Origin: Tubulanus polymorphus
Lineage: Eukaryota; Nemertea; Palaeonemertea; Tubulaniformes; Tubulanidae
Assembly (NCBI RefSeq): GCF_964204645.1
Contig: NC_134029.1
Span: forward strand, 13,570,850 to 13,634,849
Length of the DNA stretch: 64,000 bases
Direction: 5' to 3'
Under the pieces are notes generated by a model. That model worked only from the letters and a program-made list of their open reading frames with translations. It was not told the origin of the DNA and made no database searches. This document shows positions 23,829-34,287 of this stretch, one piece after another; within the stretch, counting starts at the first letter, position 1, and the number at the start of each line of letters is the position of its first letter. Made by a program: the position numbers and the translations under genes.

Positions 23829-24100
23829 AGTAATAGGGGTAATGGGCTTTCAAGCCAAAGGTCGAAAGGTCGAGTGAGTAAAAATGAAAAATACGAAAAT
23901 AATAACAATTTCAATTTGAATTAGTAGCGAAACTCATAAAAAATGAAAAATAATTCTCGCACGCTCGAATCTATTTTTCATTTTATATGAGTTTCACTCC
24001 TAATTCAAATAGAAATTGTTATTATTTTCGTATTTTTCATTTTTACTCACTCGCCCTTTCAACCTTAAACCTGAAAGCCCATTACCCCTATTACTCTTAA
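23829..24100. repeat. Foldback at the left end of Polinton B
   Basis: Arm 23829-23951 (starting TAATAGGGGTAATGGGCTTT) is the reverse complement of about 23970-24096, separated by a loop of about 18 bp (ATTCTCGCACGCTCGAAT). The inner arm and loop are part of the terminal repeat shared with the right end; the outer arm is almost entirely absent on the right. Confidence 0.85.
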
Positions 24101-24337
24101 AATATTCATATATATAAACATAATTTACATGAATAACATATAAAAGTAATTAGGAAATGGCGTTTTCAGATCAGAGGTCGGAGGTCGAGCTCGTATAGAT
24201 AGATAAATAGATATATTTTAAACATATTTCAATATTTATATTTGTATGAGTTAGATTTTTAAACATTAAAAGTGTGAGTGAAGTGTGAGTGAAATAGTTC
24301 ATATACATACACATGAATAACATATAAATGAATAACT
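23933..24337 (+). repeat. Left terminal inverted repeat of Polinton B
   Basis: Matches the reverse complement of 37265-37678 with few differences. Shared landmarks are AATTCTCGCACGCTCGAAT-type loop sequence, GAAAGCCCATTACCCCTATT, AAATGGCGTTTTCAGATCAG, AGATAGATAAATAGATATAT and AAAAGTGTGAGT. Confidence 0.9.
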
Positions 24338-24374
24338 TCTAATATCAATTTAGTAAAAAAAATATGTACAATAA

Positions 24375-24773
24375 ATGGAATCAGAACAACCACAAACTAT
24401 CAATATTACAAATAACACTGGTGTTATAAATATATACTACAAGAAGTATTCTAAATGTGAATTAGATAAATTAGCTATAACAGAATTTAGTAAGCGTAAG
24501 ATTAGCAAAGATGGTTTTCAATATTGCTGTAAAACTTGTTTTAAACTATATACTAAACAATATCGAGAAGATAATAGAGAACATTATAATGATTATATGA
24601 CAGAAATATATAAAACAGATCTTAATTTTACATTGAAACAATGTTTAAGATCTAGATTAACACAATTATTCAACAAAGAAACACATTCAGAAACACTATC
24701 TAATTTATTGGGTTGTTCAGATGAATTTCTCAAATCATGGATAATATATCTATGTCAAACTGCCTATATGTAA
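24375..24773 (+). CDS. Small Cys-cluster protein, HNH-nuclease-like N-terminal part, truncated
   Basis: An open frame of 132 codons starts just inside the left terminal repeat (CAATAAATGG context). It has KCELDKLAITEFSKRKISKD, then GFQYCCKTCFKLYTKQY, a zinc-binding-like cluster, and later LLGCSDEFLKSWI. From family knowledge, 'LLGC..eflk.WI' precedes the HNH core in nucleases of large DNA viruses and phage-like elements. Here the sequence breaks right after WI and ends in an unrelated tail (IYLCQTAYM). The HNH histidines are therefore missing. The break coincides with a change in base composition at about 24745. If the reading is right, the gene is a stump of a nuclease; a DNA-binding role is the alternative. 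Confidence 0.5.
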   Translation: MESEQPQTINITNNTGVINIYYKKYSKCELDKLAITEFSKRKISKDGFQYCCKTCFKLYTKQYREDNREHYNDYMTEIYKTDLNFTLKQCLRSRLTQLFNKETHSETLSNLLGCSDEFLKSWIIYLCQTAYM

Positions 24774-25620
24774 TTGTATTAGCTCTTTGCATCTGTCGCA
24801 GGTTATATTCAGTTGAATAGGGTGTACCTCATTTGAATATTGATCGAATGTGCTATTTCAGTAGAAAAGGATTAATCATAAAAGAACAAAGGAACATCTG
24901 TTGCTTAGAGAGACAGTGCCCGGGTATATTGAGCGCAGTCGCATTACAAAATCCGAACTGAACAGACGGAATATATAGAACGTATAAGATTTTTCTCTAG
25001 AAACACAATTAGGAGTTTATAGTTATAAAGGTAAGTACTGTTTTTGTTGTTATTAAGACGCCGGGAAACGTTAAACAAGTTTAAGTGTATTAATCTATAT
25101 TTGAAAACTACAACTTCAAGTTAGTTTTATTCTACGCTAGATATTTATCTTTTAGGTAACAAAATGCTAAGCGTAACAAGAATACCATTGCTATTTAAAC
25201 CAAGAAAGTGAAGATAGGAGGATGTGGAATCAGAAATTATGGATATTTCAACTCATGAAACTGTAGCAGTTTAGCCGTATTGTATAGGCTTTCAATGCAT
25301 TACGTTTACCGGAATTTCAATTGCGTCATTCAGCTATTGTTAATGTCACACACAGTGACATGTTCTATTATACTTTATTGATTCCTGCATTCACGCATAC
25401 CTTACCGGGCCTCTGAGAATCGGCTTGGAATGTGGAAATCGATAATGATCGTAGAATAAAATATATGTGTGTTTATGAAATAGTGATTCCACCAGTCGTT
25501 TCTTTGAATTTATTTTCAGTTTGAGGATTTATTATCGAGAATCCGAAATGACTTATCTGGACAGTTATAATTACTGCTCCTATAGATAAACAATAGTAGT
25601 GAGATAATCTAAATCCTAAT
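24745..25620. other. Stretch of higher GC content, no gene recognised; possible insertion into Polinton B
   Basis: Between the broken HNH-like frame and the next AT-rich coding block, composition resembles host DNA rather than Polinton DNA. It includes CAAAGGTAAGTACTG-type and TTTTAGGTAACAAAATG strings that look like splice borders, followed by a short open stretch (MLSVTRIPLLFKPRK). No inverted ends or target duplication were found. Confidence 0.35.
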
Positions 25621-25848
25621 TTAAATAAAAAATATCAAAAAAACAATAACTTCAACAAGCTAGTCAATTCTATTATATTTTTAATATTTTCTTTTGCAAT
25701 TCTTTTCAAAAGAGAATAGTTTATATTTTGAATAGATTCAAATAAAAAAACAATAACTTTAACTAACCTAGTCAATTTAGTATCAATAACTTAACTAGCT
25801 AGTATTAAAATATTATAATATTTTTCTTATTAAATTTCTCTAATATAA

Positions 25849-26457
25849 ATGTCAAAGAAATCGAGTAAGAATAATGCCGGTATTGAAAAAACATTAGATG
25901 ATTTAGGTATTAGTGATAATAAGGATATTCCAACCAAAATTGAAAATAATATTCAAGGTAGTAACAATATTGATTATGAATACTACTTATATTGTAAACA
26001 CCATCTTGAATTACTAATTGCTGGCGGGAAATCTAAAGAGTTTTTAACTAAGACTAGTACTTTTCAAGAACTGGATGCTATGAAACCAGATAAAGTAATA
26101 AAATATTTTAAGATTAATGAAGAAGCTAGATTAGCCCAAATAAATGATTCTATTTCAGATGGTATTGTCAAATGTTATTCTAAGTTATGTAACCGGTTAA
26201 TACCAATTGATGATGAAAATAAATTATATAGTGATTTGAAAAATGACTATTTAGTTATGACTGAATTACAAAAATGGGTTGGTTATGCTTCATTTCAATT
26301 AGGATCGGTTATGACATTAATTTCTACTGGTGTCATAACATTTTCGAACATCAAGCCTATGGAATATAAATCAGGTAAGAACGAAACAGATGTACTACAA
26401 CCAAACGGCGAAACAGAAAATGAATCAGAACAAAAATTAACTAAAATAAATGAGTGA
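25849..26457 (+). CDS. Polinton B hypothetical protein, 202 residues
   Basis: This is an intact frame starting after a T-rich leader and TAATATAAATG. The N-terminal 45 residues are polar and probably disordered. The middle (KVIKYFKINEEARLAQINDS ... LICNRLIPIDD-like segments) is mostly helical. A hydrophobic stretch (FQLGSVMTLISTGVITF) lies at about residues 148-165. The stop overlaps the next gene start by eight bases (ATGAGTGA), so translation of the pair may be coupled. No homologue is recognised. Position next to the integrase/ATPase block suggests an element-specific role; it is one of the few undamaged frames in the element. Confidence 0.6.
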   Translation: MSKKSSKNNAGIEKTLDDLGISDNKDIPTKIENNIQGSNNIDYEYYLYCKHHLELLIAGGKSKEFLTKTSTFQELDAMKPDKVIKYFKINEEARLAQINDSISDGIVKCYSKLCNRLIPIDDENKLYSDLKNDYLVMTELQKWVGYASFQLGSVMTLISTGVITFSNIKPMEYKSGKNETDVLQPNGETENESEQKLTKINE

Positions 26458-26818
26458 TGATGCCAAGAAGAAGCCTAGATCCGAGAAACAAATTAAAAGG
26501 GCAAGGGAATTAGGTAAAAGATCTGCAGAATTAAAAAAAGCTAAGAAAAAGAAATTAACTGATATAAATGAGTCACAGAAATTATCTGATATTGATTCAA
26601 ATAACAATCCATCTTATTCTTCTAATAGTGGAAGAAATAATTACTTATATATTACAATTGGGTTAATCACAATTATTATATTATCCGGTGTAATATATAA
26701 ATCAAAATTCAAATCTGATGATAAAGATGATTCCAATGATGATAAACCTATTATACCAGAAAATAAGTCAAATCATAAAGCCATTGAAACTAAATCTAAA
26801 TTATTATTAATGAATTAA
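26450..26818 (+). CDS. Polinton B basic membrane protein, 122 residues
   Basis: The N-terminal 35 residues are very basic (KQIKRARELGKRSAELKKAK and KKKK), which suggests nucleic acid binding. One transmembrane segment lies at about residues 65-84 (YLYITIGLITIIILSGVIY), followed by an acidic tail with DDKDDSNDDK. The frame is intact. It overlaps the previous gene by eight bases and ends seven bases before the integrase. Function unknown. A DNA-condensing or membrane-anchored packaging factor is conceivable but purely inferred. Confidence 0.6.
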   Translation: MSDDAKKKPRSEKQIKRARELGKRSAELKKAKKKKLTDINESQKLSDIDSNNNPSYSSNSGRNNYLYITIGLITIIILSGVIYKSKFKSDDKDDSNDDKPIIPENKSNHKAIETKSKLLLMN

Positions 26819-26824
26819 AATAAG

Positions 26825-27915
26825 ATGAAAAAAGAACAATATTTAAGAGAGTTATATTATAACCCAGAAAGTGAAGTATCATATTCTAGCGTTTCAGAAT
26901 TATGGGATAAAATTAAATCTGATAAAGAAAATGGTAATATAAAATATAGTGAATTAAAATCATGGTTACAAAATCAACCAACATATCAAATCCACAAGAA
27001 AATGGATAAAACTTATTTAACAAAAAGGTTATGGTTTCATATATTGATCAACAATGGCAAGCAGATTTAATTGACGTGAAGAACTTAGAAGAATACAACA
27101 AAGGATATTTCTGGATATTAAATGTTATAGATATATTCAGTAGATACGCATGGTCAATTCCAATCAAAAATAAAACTGGTATAGAAGTGACAAATGCTTT
27201 TAAATCAATATTTAAAGAAGCTATTCCAGATAAGATACAATTTGATGAAGGTAAAGAATTCTATAATAAACATTTTTAAAAACTATTATCTGATAACGAT
27301 GTAGATTATTTTTCAACACATTCAGATAAAAAAGCATCTATTATAGAAAGATTTAATAAAACATTGAAAACTAGAATGTGGAAATATTTTACTGCTAATG
27401 AAACATATAACTATATCGATGTGTTAGATGATTTGGTGAAAGGTTATAATAATTCTAAACATAGTTCTATAAATATGAAACCTATACAAGCTAGAAAAGA
27501 AGATAATTCAGAAATAGTTTGGAATAATTTATATGGCGCGTTTGTTACACATGATTTCGGTGAACCTAAATTTAAAATTGGACAACACGTAAGAATATCT
27601 AAATATAGAAAAACATTTTATAAAGGTTATACCCCTAATTTTACTGAAGAAATATTCAAGATTAAAAAGATAATATTAACTAAACCTTTTGTTTATAAAT
27701 TAGAAGATATAAAAGATGAAGAAATATTAGGTTATTTCTATGAACAAGAATTATCACTTGTACCAAATCCAGATGAAATAGAATACAAAATAGAAAAAGT
27801 ATTGAAAACAAAAACTCTCAAAGGAAAAAAGTGTTCTTTGGTGAAATATAAAGGATACGATGATAAATTTAATGAATGGATTTTATCTAGTAAATTTAAA
27901 AGAATAAATGAATAA
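26825..27915 (+). pseudogene. Polinton integrase (RVE family) with chromodomain, copy B
   Basis: The product is a retroviral-type integrase that inserts the element DNA. The N-terminal part is at 26825-27030. The catalytic core has QADLIDVKNL (first Asp), IQFDEGKEF (second Asp) and KASIIERFNKTLK (Glu). An SH3-like segment (FKIGQHVRISKYRKTF) is followed by a C-terminal chromodomain (YKIEKVLKTK ... VKYKGYDDKFNEWI). The frame changes by one near 27010-27030, and an in-frame TAA lies at 27277-27279, between the second Asp and the Glu. The three catalytic acids are all still visible. The stop overlaps the ATPase start by eight bases. Confidence 0.88.
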
Positions 27916-28519
27916 AGATTTATTTATATTTGAACCGCATAATATGTTAATAACTGGGGTAACAAACTGTGGTAAAACACATTTCATATTAGATTTGTTA
28001 GAAACTATTCATAAGAATCATTTTGATAATATAATATCATTCTGTCCTACTTATGAAATGAATAAAACATATAATAGAGATATAGTTAAGATAAAAAAGT
28101 TTATTATATTAGATCCTAAAACAGTAAAAGAAAATTTAGATAATTGTATTAAAATAGCAATTGATATTTATAAAGGATCAAATACATTATTCATTATAGA
28201 TGATTACGCTAATTTACATGATTCAAAAGTGAGAGAAAGTGAGTTATGTTATCTAGCTTTCTCTGGGAGACATTTCGGGATAACAACATGGGTTTTAAAT
28301 CAAAAATATAATTAAATTGTTAAAGACTTTAGGGAGAATATAAGATTTCTGGTTTTATTCTACAATAAAGATAGAAAATCTATGCAACAATCATTGGAAG
28401 AAAATCAAATTATACCTACTGAATTACATGATGAATATATGAATAAATTAAAGAATAATAAAGGTTCAAAATTATTACTGAGGCTTCAATTTCCCTATGA
28501 ATATAAATTTATAAAATAA
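27908..28519 (+). pseudogene. Polinton A32/FtsK-like DNA-packaging ATPase, copy B
   Basis: The frame of 203 codons contains a Walker A-like loop (GVTNCGKTHF, residues about 19-28), Walker B NTLFIIDD (about 96-103), and a downstream AFSGRHFGITTWVLNQ segment typical of the A32-like packaging ATPase of Polintons and related DNA viruses. A TAA at 28313-28315 interrupts it directly after NQKYN, and the same frame goes on for 67 codons (with DFRENIRFLVLFYNKDRKSM) to 28519. In intact elements this enzyme would pump DNA into capsids. It is the last + strand gene; the convergent - strand genes begin 30 bases away. Confidence 0.88.
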
Positions 28520-28547
28520 CTATTCATATACCTATGTATTAGATATC

Positions 28548-29285
28548 TTAATCACTTTCATTATAAGACTCTATTTCGTCGTCAAACTCGAACAATTGTT
28601 GGTAATTATGTTTATCTGTAACTATATTTTCATTATCATCTTTCTCTTTCTTGGTGTATAACCTTAATATTACATTTACATCGATTGGTGCTAATATTTT
28701 TTTAGCACCAGATAAATCTAATTCATCTTTACTGAGTTCAGGCTCCTCTGATAAAAATTCCATAAATGAATCTTTATATAATGTTTTACCATCTACGTTT
28801 TTATTTGAAACAAACTTTGTAACATATTTAAATGGATGTTCTATAAATTCTTTTAAACCGACATGTTTTATAACACTAGTAATATGTGAAGCTCTATTCA
28901 TATGATTATTCCAATTTGATGGGGCGTTTGAAAATTCACCATTACAATAACCACAATAATTTTTGTTATCCTTATATTTTAATATTATTTCATTTTTGGG
29001 TGTAGAAGGCATAACATTATTTGATGTAGAAGGTAAAACATTATTACTATCTTCTATTTTAGTTTCAATATTATCTTCTATTTTATATTCAATATCATTC
29101 TTATCTTCTATTTTAGGTTCAATATTATTTTCTTTTTTTGTTTCGATATTCTTATCTATTTTACTTATTCTATATTTAAATTGATTAAAGTATTCTCCAA
29201 AATACTTACTGTATTCATCATAAGGTAATATATAATATATATCTGGTATCATTTTAATCAATTTGATTAATATTACAATTTTCAA
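28548..29285 (-). CDS. Polinton B hypothetical protein with one C2H2-like finger, 245 residues
   Basis: This is an intact frame overlapping the 3' end of the capsid-like gene. After a short aromatic N-terminus (PDIYYILPYDEYSKYF), a low-complexity block repeats IE-K/T-KIED units (about residues 45-80), then NVLPSTSNNVMPSTP. A zinc-finger-like motif follows: YCGYCNGEFSNAPSNWNNHM, with a His further on. The C-terminal third is acidic. No homologue is recognised. In copy A the capsid-like reading continues where this gene begins, so the first codons may derive from a deletion junction and the true start may lie further in. Confidence 0.5.
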   Translation of the reverse strand: MKIVILIKLIKMIPDIYYILPYDEYSKYFGEYFNQFKYRISKIDKNIETKKENNIEPKIEDKNDIEYKIEDNIETKIEDSNNVLPSTSNNVMPSTPKNEIILKYKDNKNYCGYCNGEFSNAPSNWNNHMNRASHITSVIKHVGLKEFIEHPFKYVTKFVSNKNVDGKTLYKDSFMEFLSEEPELSKDELDLSGAKKILAPIDVNVILRLYTKKEKDDNENIVTDKHNYQQLFEFDDEIESYNESD

Positions 29286-30286
29286 ATGATTTTACGTTTT
29301 CATTCATAAAATGTTTTCTAATTGATGGCCATTGATCTATCATTCTCATTCCTTGACGAAATATTTTATTTGCTATTCCTTCGATAGTTATATCTACTTT
29401 TGATATTTCAGGATTATAATAATTATCAACTTTTATTGCACCATTAGTATATGTTGCAATGGTAAAAAATGTTAATATACCTTTAATAGATCTTCTTGGG
29501 GAGTTAATATTCTCATTAATTATTTCACCATTTGCATTAATAGTTACAGTTTTAAATTGTTCAATATAATCATATAATAATGAAAATCCTTGGTTGTATT
29601 GAGTTTGAATTATGCTAGCATTATTTTCATCAGTTACTGTATCATATTCCAAACATATATTCGATATTTCATAACCCATATCTTTATTAACGCTAGACAA
29701 TACAATTTCATTAACAGGAGCAAATGTTATTTCGAATATAATATCTTCTTGAATTGCATATTTATACAAAGGCGCATTATTATTTATCAATTCAAAATCT
29801 AATGGAATTTTATATTTGCTTCCATAAATCTTTTTTATCAAATTATCTACAGCATTAGTTACTACTGCATTATTGGCTTCAGATCTTAATCTATTTTGGT
29901 TTTCTGATTGGATGCCTTGAAATATCATATTATTTCTATTTTCTTTTGTTAACCATAAATCTTTATAATACATAAATAAATTATAATTATCTAATGAGAA
30001 AACTGTTTCTGGTCCAATCTTTACAGCTAATTGTTTAATCAAATATCTTCCAACATTATCAACAACATAATTGTTATCATGACCAGTTACTTTTATATCA
30101 GCTGATAAATAAATACTATTTGGGACATAAAAAGTATTTTGTGGGAGTATTTCGAGGGATTCTAACATATAAAGTTTCATCAGGATTAATATTAGAAGGA
30201 TTATGAGTAATTATATGATGAGATCTTTCTGCTTTAATAGCATTAGATATTCTAGAATTCTTAGGACTTATATAACTCCCACTCAT
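29254..30286 (-). pseudogene. Polinton capsid-like protein (probable double jelly-roll type), copy B
   Basis: The gene starts at 30286 (MSGSYISPKNSRIS, after a TAAATAAATG block). A frame change occurs near 30140-30180, and the main frame runs to 29254. Segments include YVPNSIYLSADIKVTGHDNN, NYNLFMYYKDLWLTKENRNN, QGIQSENQNRLRSEANN, a run with IFEITFAPVNEIV, and NSPRRSIKGILTFFTIATY. These match, as I recall them, conserved stretches of capsid-type proteins in cnidarian and other invertebrate Polintons; a major capsid role is likely but not proven. Compared with copy A the last 35-40 codons are missing. Beta-rich composition fits a jelly roll. Confidence 0.55.
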
Positions 30287-30306
30287 TTATTTAACAAAAA
30301 AATTAA

Positions 30307-32034
30307 TCATTTATTTTTTATCATATTCACTAACCCAAAAATAATTGCACTTACAACTGTAATTAAAAATAAAATAATATGTTCATCAGCAAAGTTAATA
30401 ATGTTTCCAGCAGATTTCAATATAAAACCAACAATTGATGCAATAACTCCGGGTTATGCTGCAGCAGATTTTTTAGATAGTTCCCATAAATATTTTGCTA
30501 ATTTTTTTAAACCATCCTTAACTTTATCTTGTATAGAATTATTATCATTTGGGGGTTTATCCGGTTTATTGGGAGTAGGAGTAGATTTCAATGAATTTGA
30601 TATTGCTAAACCAATTGTTGTAAATACCATAGTTACAGCTGTTAGAATTGAAAGAATTGTTATTCCTTCTAGTTTAAATAATAATCTTATTCTGTCTTTC
30701 AATGATATTTTAGTATCTGGTTTTATTATTAAATCTTTAAAAATAACTTTTAATTTTTTAATATGATTAAGATCATATGATTTTAATAATATATCTCTTT
30801 TTCCTGAAATTCTTTGTTGTATTTTAAATCATCTATTTCTTTTTCTAAAGCTAACTTTCTGCTTTCATAATCAGCTTCATCAATTACTTGAAGATCTCTA
30901 ATTAATTCTAATTGTTTTAATTCTTCATTTGCATTAGTTTATTCTTTTTCTAACATGGTTATTTTAGAAAATCTCATTTTAATATTAGCAATTTCACCAG
31001 CTGATTCTTGCATACCTTTAATTTCTCTACGTGCTTGTTCAGGAAATGCTTCTAATTCATCATCAGTTAAATCAAGTAATCCTTTTTCTTGTAAAGATTG
31101 TATTCGATTTATTCCAGTTTCAGCACCGGGTGTATCTAAAACACTAATCATATCTTCTTCAAATGAATTCTTTGTATCCAGTAAGTTATCTAAATGTTTT
31201 CCTAATTGTAATTGACTTGAATCATTATCAATTTGTTGAATATCTCTTCTCGATGTTTCTGGTGTTGAAGATCTTAATTTATCTAATCGATCTCCATACT
31301 CTTCCATTTCTGGATCAACATCAGTAGAATTTGGATTTGGATTTTTAAATGGTGAATATTTGTTAATATCAATATTAGGAATTGGTTCTTCTTCATTAAT
31401 TCTGTCGAGTGCATACCATATAATTCTGAGAAATTCTCTACCGCCTTTTGAACCTTCAATTGTAGATCTTGCTCGCATTTCAGGATGGTACAGATCTTCT
31501 TGTCCCATTTTAGATAATTGAATTGATACAGTTTCGTTATTTAATTCAATTTTATAAAACCATGAATCATTTTTAAATTCTAAATTATTCATGAAAAATG
31601 GAACATCTTTTCTAATTTGTTCTGAAATATCTTCTGGTTCAATGTTATACGTTACATTTTTTGGTAATAATTCTTCAATAACTGTATTTGTTACACTATG
31701 TTTTATCTATAATAATTCTTTTTTCAATACAGGGTTTTCTGTTCTTTCTTATCTATTAATTAAATCTTTTCTTTCTGGTCTAGTTTTAATTATTATCTCA
31801 TCGCGGGTTCTTAAATAATCTATTAATTTTCCACTTGTTACAGTATCATCTTTAAATTCATCATAATCATATAATATAGGCACACTAGAATCATCTTCAC
31901 CTAAATTAGTATTATATGCTGATTCATCATCATTATCGATATTGGTTTCATTAAAATCAGGTTGTGGTTCATCACTTATACCGGGCTGTCACCAAAAGTA
32001 TCCATTGGAATATCTTCTACACCTTCTACATCCA
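30307..32034 (-). pseudogene. Large Polinton structural-type protein with coiled coils and C-terminal membrane segments, copy B
   Basis: Reading from the ATG at 32034: an acidic N-terminus; a frame change near 31985; stops near 31749 and 31707; a 217-codon intact piece (31592-30939) with DLYHPEMRARSTIEGSKGGR, REFLRIIWYALDRINEEEP and a coiled coil; a stop at 30939 and a frame change near 30800; then KLEGITILSILTAVTMVFTT (hydrophobic), a linker PTPNKPDKPPNDNN and, after an in-frame TAA near 30453, two more hydrophobic segments ending at 30307. It is the longest gene of the right arm. A membrane-active minor capsid role is possible by analogy with other large DNA elements, but the sequence shows only coiled coil plus hydrophobic parts. 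Confidence 0.55.
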
Positions 32035-32051
32035 TTTACATAATAAAAAAA

Positions 32052-33356
32052 TTAAAATTTAAAATATAATATTCCTACGATTACAATTCCTATACAAGTT
32101 AAAGCTAATTTAGCATTTTCATGGGATTTATTATCATCATTTAGTTTAATTATTTCATGTTGACTATTATCAGTTTTAATATTTTCTGATGTATTGTAAT
32201 CTTTTATTTTAGAATCATTATCCAATTTAATATTCTTAAGTTTTAGTTTCTGTTGATTGAATATGTTTTTTATTTTTTTCACCTTCCATTAATTTTGGAG
32301 CAGTAATTATCTTTTTATTTATATCATTTAATCCAAATGAATTATTTATTGTTGCAGTTTTAATTAGATTATTATAACCAATTATATCTCCCATCTTTAA
32401 TACTAAATCATTAGAAATAATTAATAGATTAGGACCTATACAATAATTTAATCTTATATGTGATTTATCTAAGTAATTTTGGTATCTTACAATGTTTTCT
32501 GGAATCGATCTATTTTTATCATTATGAATGGAATCTTCAAATAATTCTTTGAATTGTTTCTGCGCATCAAATGAAGTACTATCATTTCCAACTATTGGTG
32601 ATCTTGTTTCAACTTGCGCACCTAAAATACATATCAAATAAGTTCTAATTGATTGACTTATTCTTTGTATGCCCGATTTTGTAAAACCTTCACTATTTTC
32701 TTAAAATAAAATTAATCCAACCATTATTATTATCAATTTTATAATTATGATAAGCTCCAATTCTATGCATATAATCAAATCTTTTTATTTCATACTGTTC
32801 ACCAATACCTTGCAATTTACCATGCGCTCTAAAATCGGAATTAATATTTATATTAAATTCATTACATATTTTATAAAACTTAAGATAGATTAATATTATT
32901 ATCCAATTCCTTAAAATATTTAGATCCGGGCAAAGGACATTCTAATTCATTTAATATTATTCTGATTTGAAAATATGTGTGAAATCTAAATATTGTGTGA
33001 ATTAATTTTAAATCAGAATAATTCAAATTTTTATCTAAGTTATTTAAATGATCATTCCAACTTATACCACAGCCAGTTGTTGCACAATAAACAGCAAAAT
33101 TTAATTGATTCTGCCAATATTTCATATTAGATTTTACTTTATATATATGATATTCATCTCGAGTAAAAGTAACTTCATATGTATTAAATATATTTTCAAT
33201 TTTAGAAATAAAAAACTGTGATTCAGTAATATAAATTTCTAAATTAGTTAATGAATTTAAAACTAAATTTTTATATGTAATATTTTTGTTAAAATCTATT
33301 GCAGGAATATTATATTTAATTGATTTATTATATTGGAAAGCTTTTGGAAACCCCAT
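32052..33356 (-). pseudogene. Conserved Polinton structural-type protein with a C-terminal membrane anchor, copy B
   Basis: It starts at 33356 (MGFPKAFQYNKSIKYNIPAI) after TTTTTTTATTATATAAATG. Frame changes near 32885 and 32700 and again near 32235 break it into pieces. Segments include AVYCATTGCGISWNDHL, RFHTYFQIRIILNELECPLP, a stretch with DFRAHGKLQGIGEQYE, then ILGAQVETRSPIVGNDSTSF and DAQKQF. The tail ends in a charged linker and a single hydrophobic segment (LTCIGIVIVGILYF). I recall closely related proteins as a very common Polinton-encoded family in marine invertebrates, of unproven function, probably virion-related. The same C-terminus in copy A is fused to the polymerase. Confidence 0.6.
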
Positions 33357-33372
33357 TTATATAATAAAAAAA

Positions 33373-33779
33373 TTAATTACTTATTAATTCTTTTAATAAT
33401 TTATCTTGTTCTTCAACTGTAATATTACCATTTAAACTTATTATATAATCTAGTGTATTCTTCAATTTATTAATTTCTTTTATATTAGTTTTAATTTTTT
33501 CTTTATTACTTGTATATTTAATTTTGAACTTATACCGGTTAATACACTTGATGATAATCCTAACACGCCAATTGATATAGCTAAAGGTGTTAATGGACTG
33601 AATATTGCTAGAAATGTTATTACAGAACTAATTGTTAAGAAGTTTACTTTTTAAATACTTTTCTTTTTTATCTTTAAGTCACTTTCAATTTCTAATATTT
33701 GTTTTTCTAAATATGTTTTTAATTTAGTTTTATTTATATCATGAGAAATAATATTAACACCATCAACTTTATCATCCAT
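33373..33779 (-). pseudogene. Small Polinton membrane protein, copy B, frameshifted
   Basis: The ATG at 33779 follows TTTTTTGCTAAATAAATG. The product has a charged helical N-terminus (KLKTYLEKQILEIESDLKIK), then two adjacent hydrophobic segments (VNFLTISSVITFLAIFSPL and LAISIGVLGLSSSVLTGI). A stop lies between the helix and the hydrophobic part (near 33653), and a frame change follows near 33500. The polar C-terminus with VEEQDKLLKELISN ends at 33373. No homologue recognised; probably a membrane protein of the virion or infected cell. Confidence 0.45.
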
Positions 33780-33797
33780 TTATTTAGCAAAAAATTA

Positions 33798-34217
33798 CTA
33801 ATTAGTAAATTTATAAGCAACAAATATAACAATAACTGTTCCCCCTAAAATCCAAATTATTTCATATTTCTTCTGTTCATTACTTGGGGTATAATAATCT
33901 GATATTGTAGGTTTATGTAGATGTAATTTTTCTTTATTGGTTACTGCGTTATATAAACTCATTGCATCATCAACTGATTGAAAATCTCTATGTGAAATCT
34001 GATTATATAATTCCTTGTTAATATAATCCATATAGTTTTGTCTTTTTTCTCTGTATTCTTCTGCAGCTTTATTATATTTTTCTAATGCTAAGTTATGTCT
34101 TTTTTGTTCTGTTAATGAACCATTTTCATCAATATGTTTAAATAAATAACCACCACCAGTAAATGCTAAAGCGTTAACAATTGCTGATCCTAAAATAGTT
34201 ATAATTGCAGAAGCCAT
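33798..34217 (-). CDS. Polinton membrane protein, 139 residues, conserved family of unknown function
   Basis: This is an intact frame starting after TTTGCTAAATAAATG. It has a hydrophobic N-terminal segment (IITILGSAIVNALAFTGGGY), a charged helical middle (RHNLALEKYNKAAEEYREKR), DDAMSLYNAVTNK, then PTISDYYTPSNEQKKYEIIW and a C-terminal transmembrane segment (ILGGTVIVIFVAYKF). I recall this layout as one of the recurrent small proteins of invertebrate Polintons. No biochemical role is known to me. Neighbouring genes on both sides are also membrane proteins with the same upstream block, suggesting coordinated expression of a membrane or virion module. Confidence 0.65.
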   Translation of the reverse strand: MASAIITILGSAIVNALAFTGGGYLFKHIDENGSLTEQKRHNLALEKYNKAAEEYREKRQNYMDYINKELYNQISHRDFQSVDDAMSLYNAVTNKEKLHLHKPTISDYYTPSNEQKKYEIIWILGGTVIVIFVAYKFTN

Positions 34218-34287
34218 TTATTTAGCAAAGAAAAATTATGCATGTATATGGGAGGAATATATTTTTGCTTTTCCAAATAATCAATAG

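Noticed and set aside
30203-30766. 187-codon + strand frame
   Set aside because: It is antisense to the large - strand Polinton gene; AT-rich complementary strands give such shadows.
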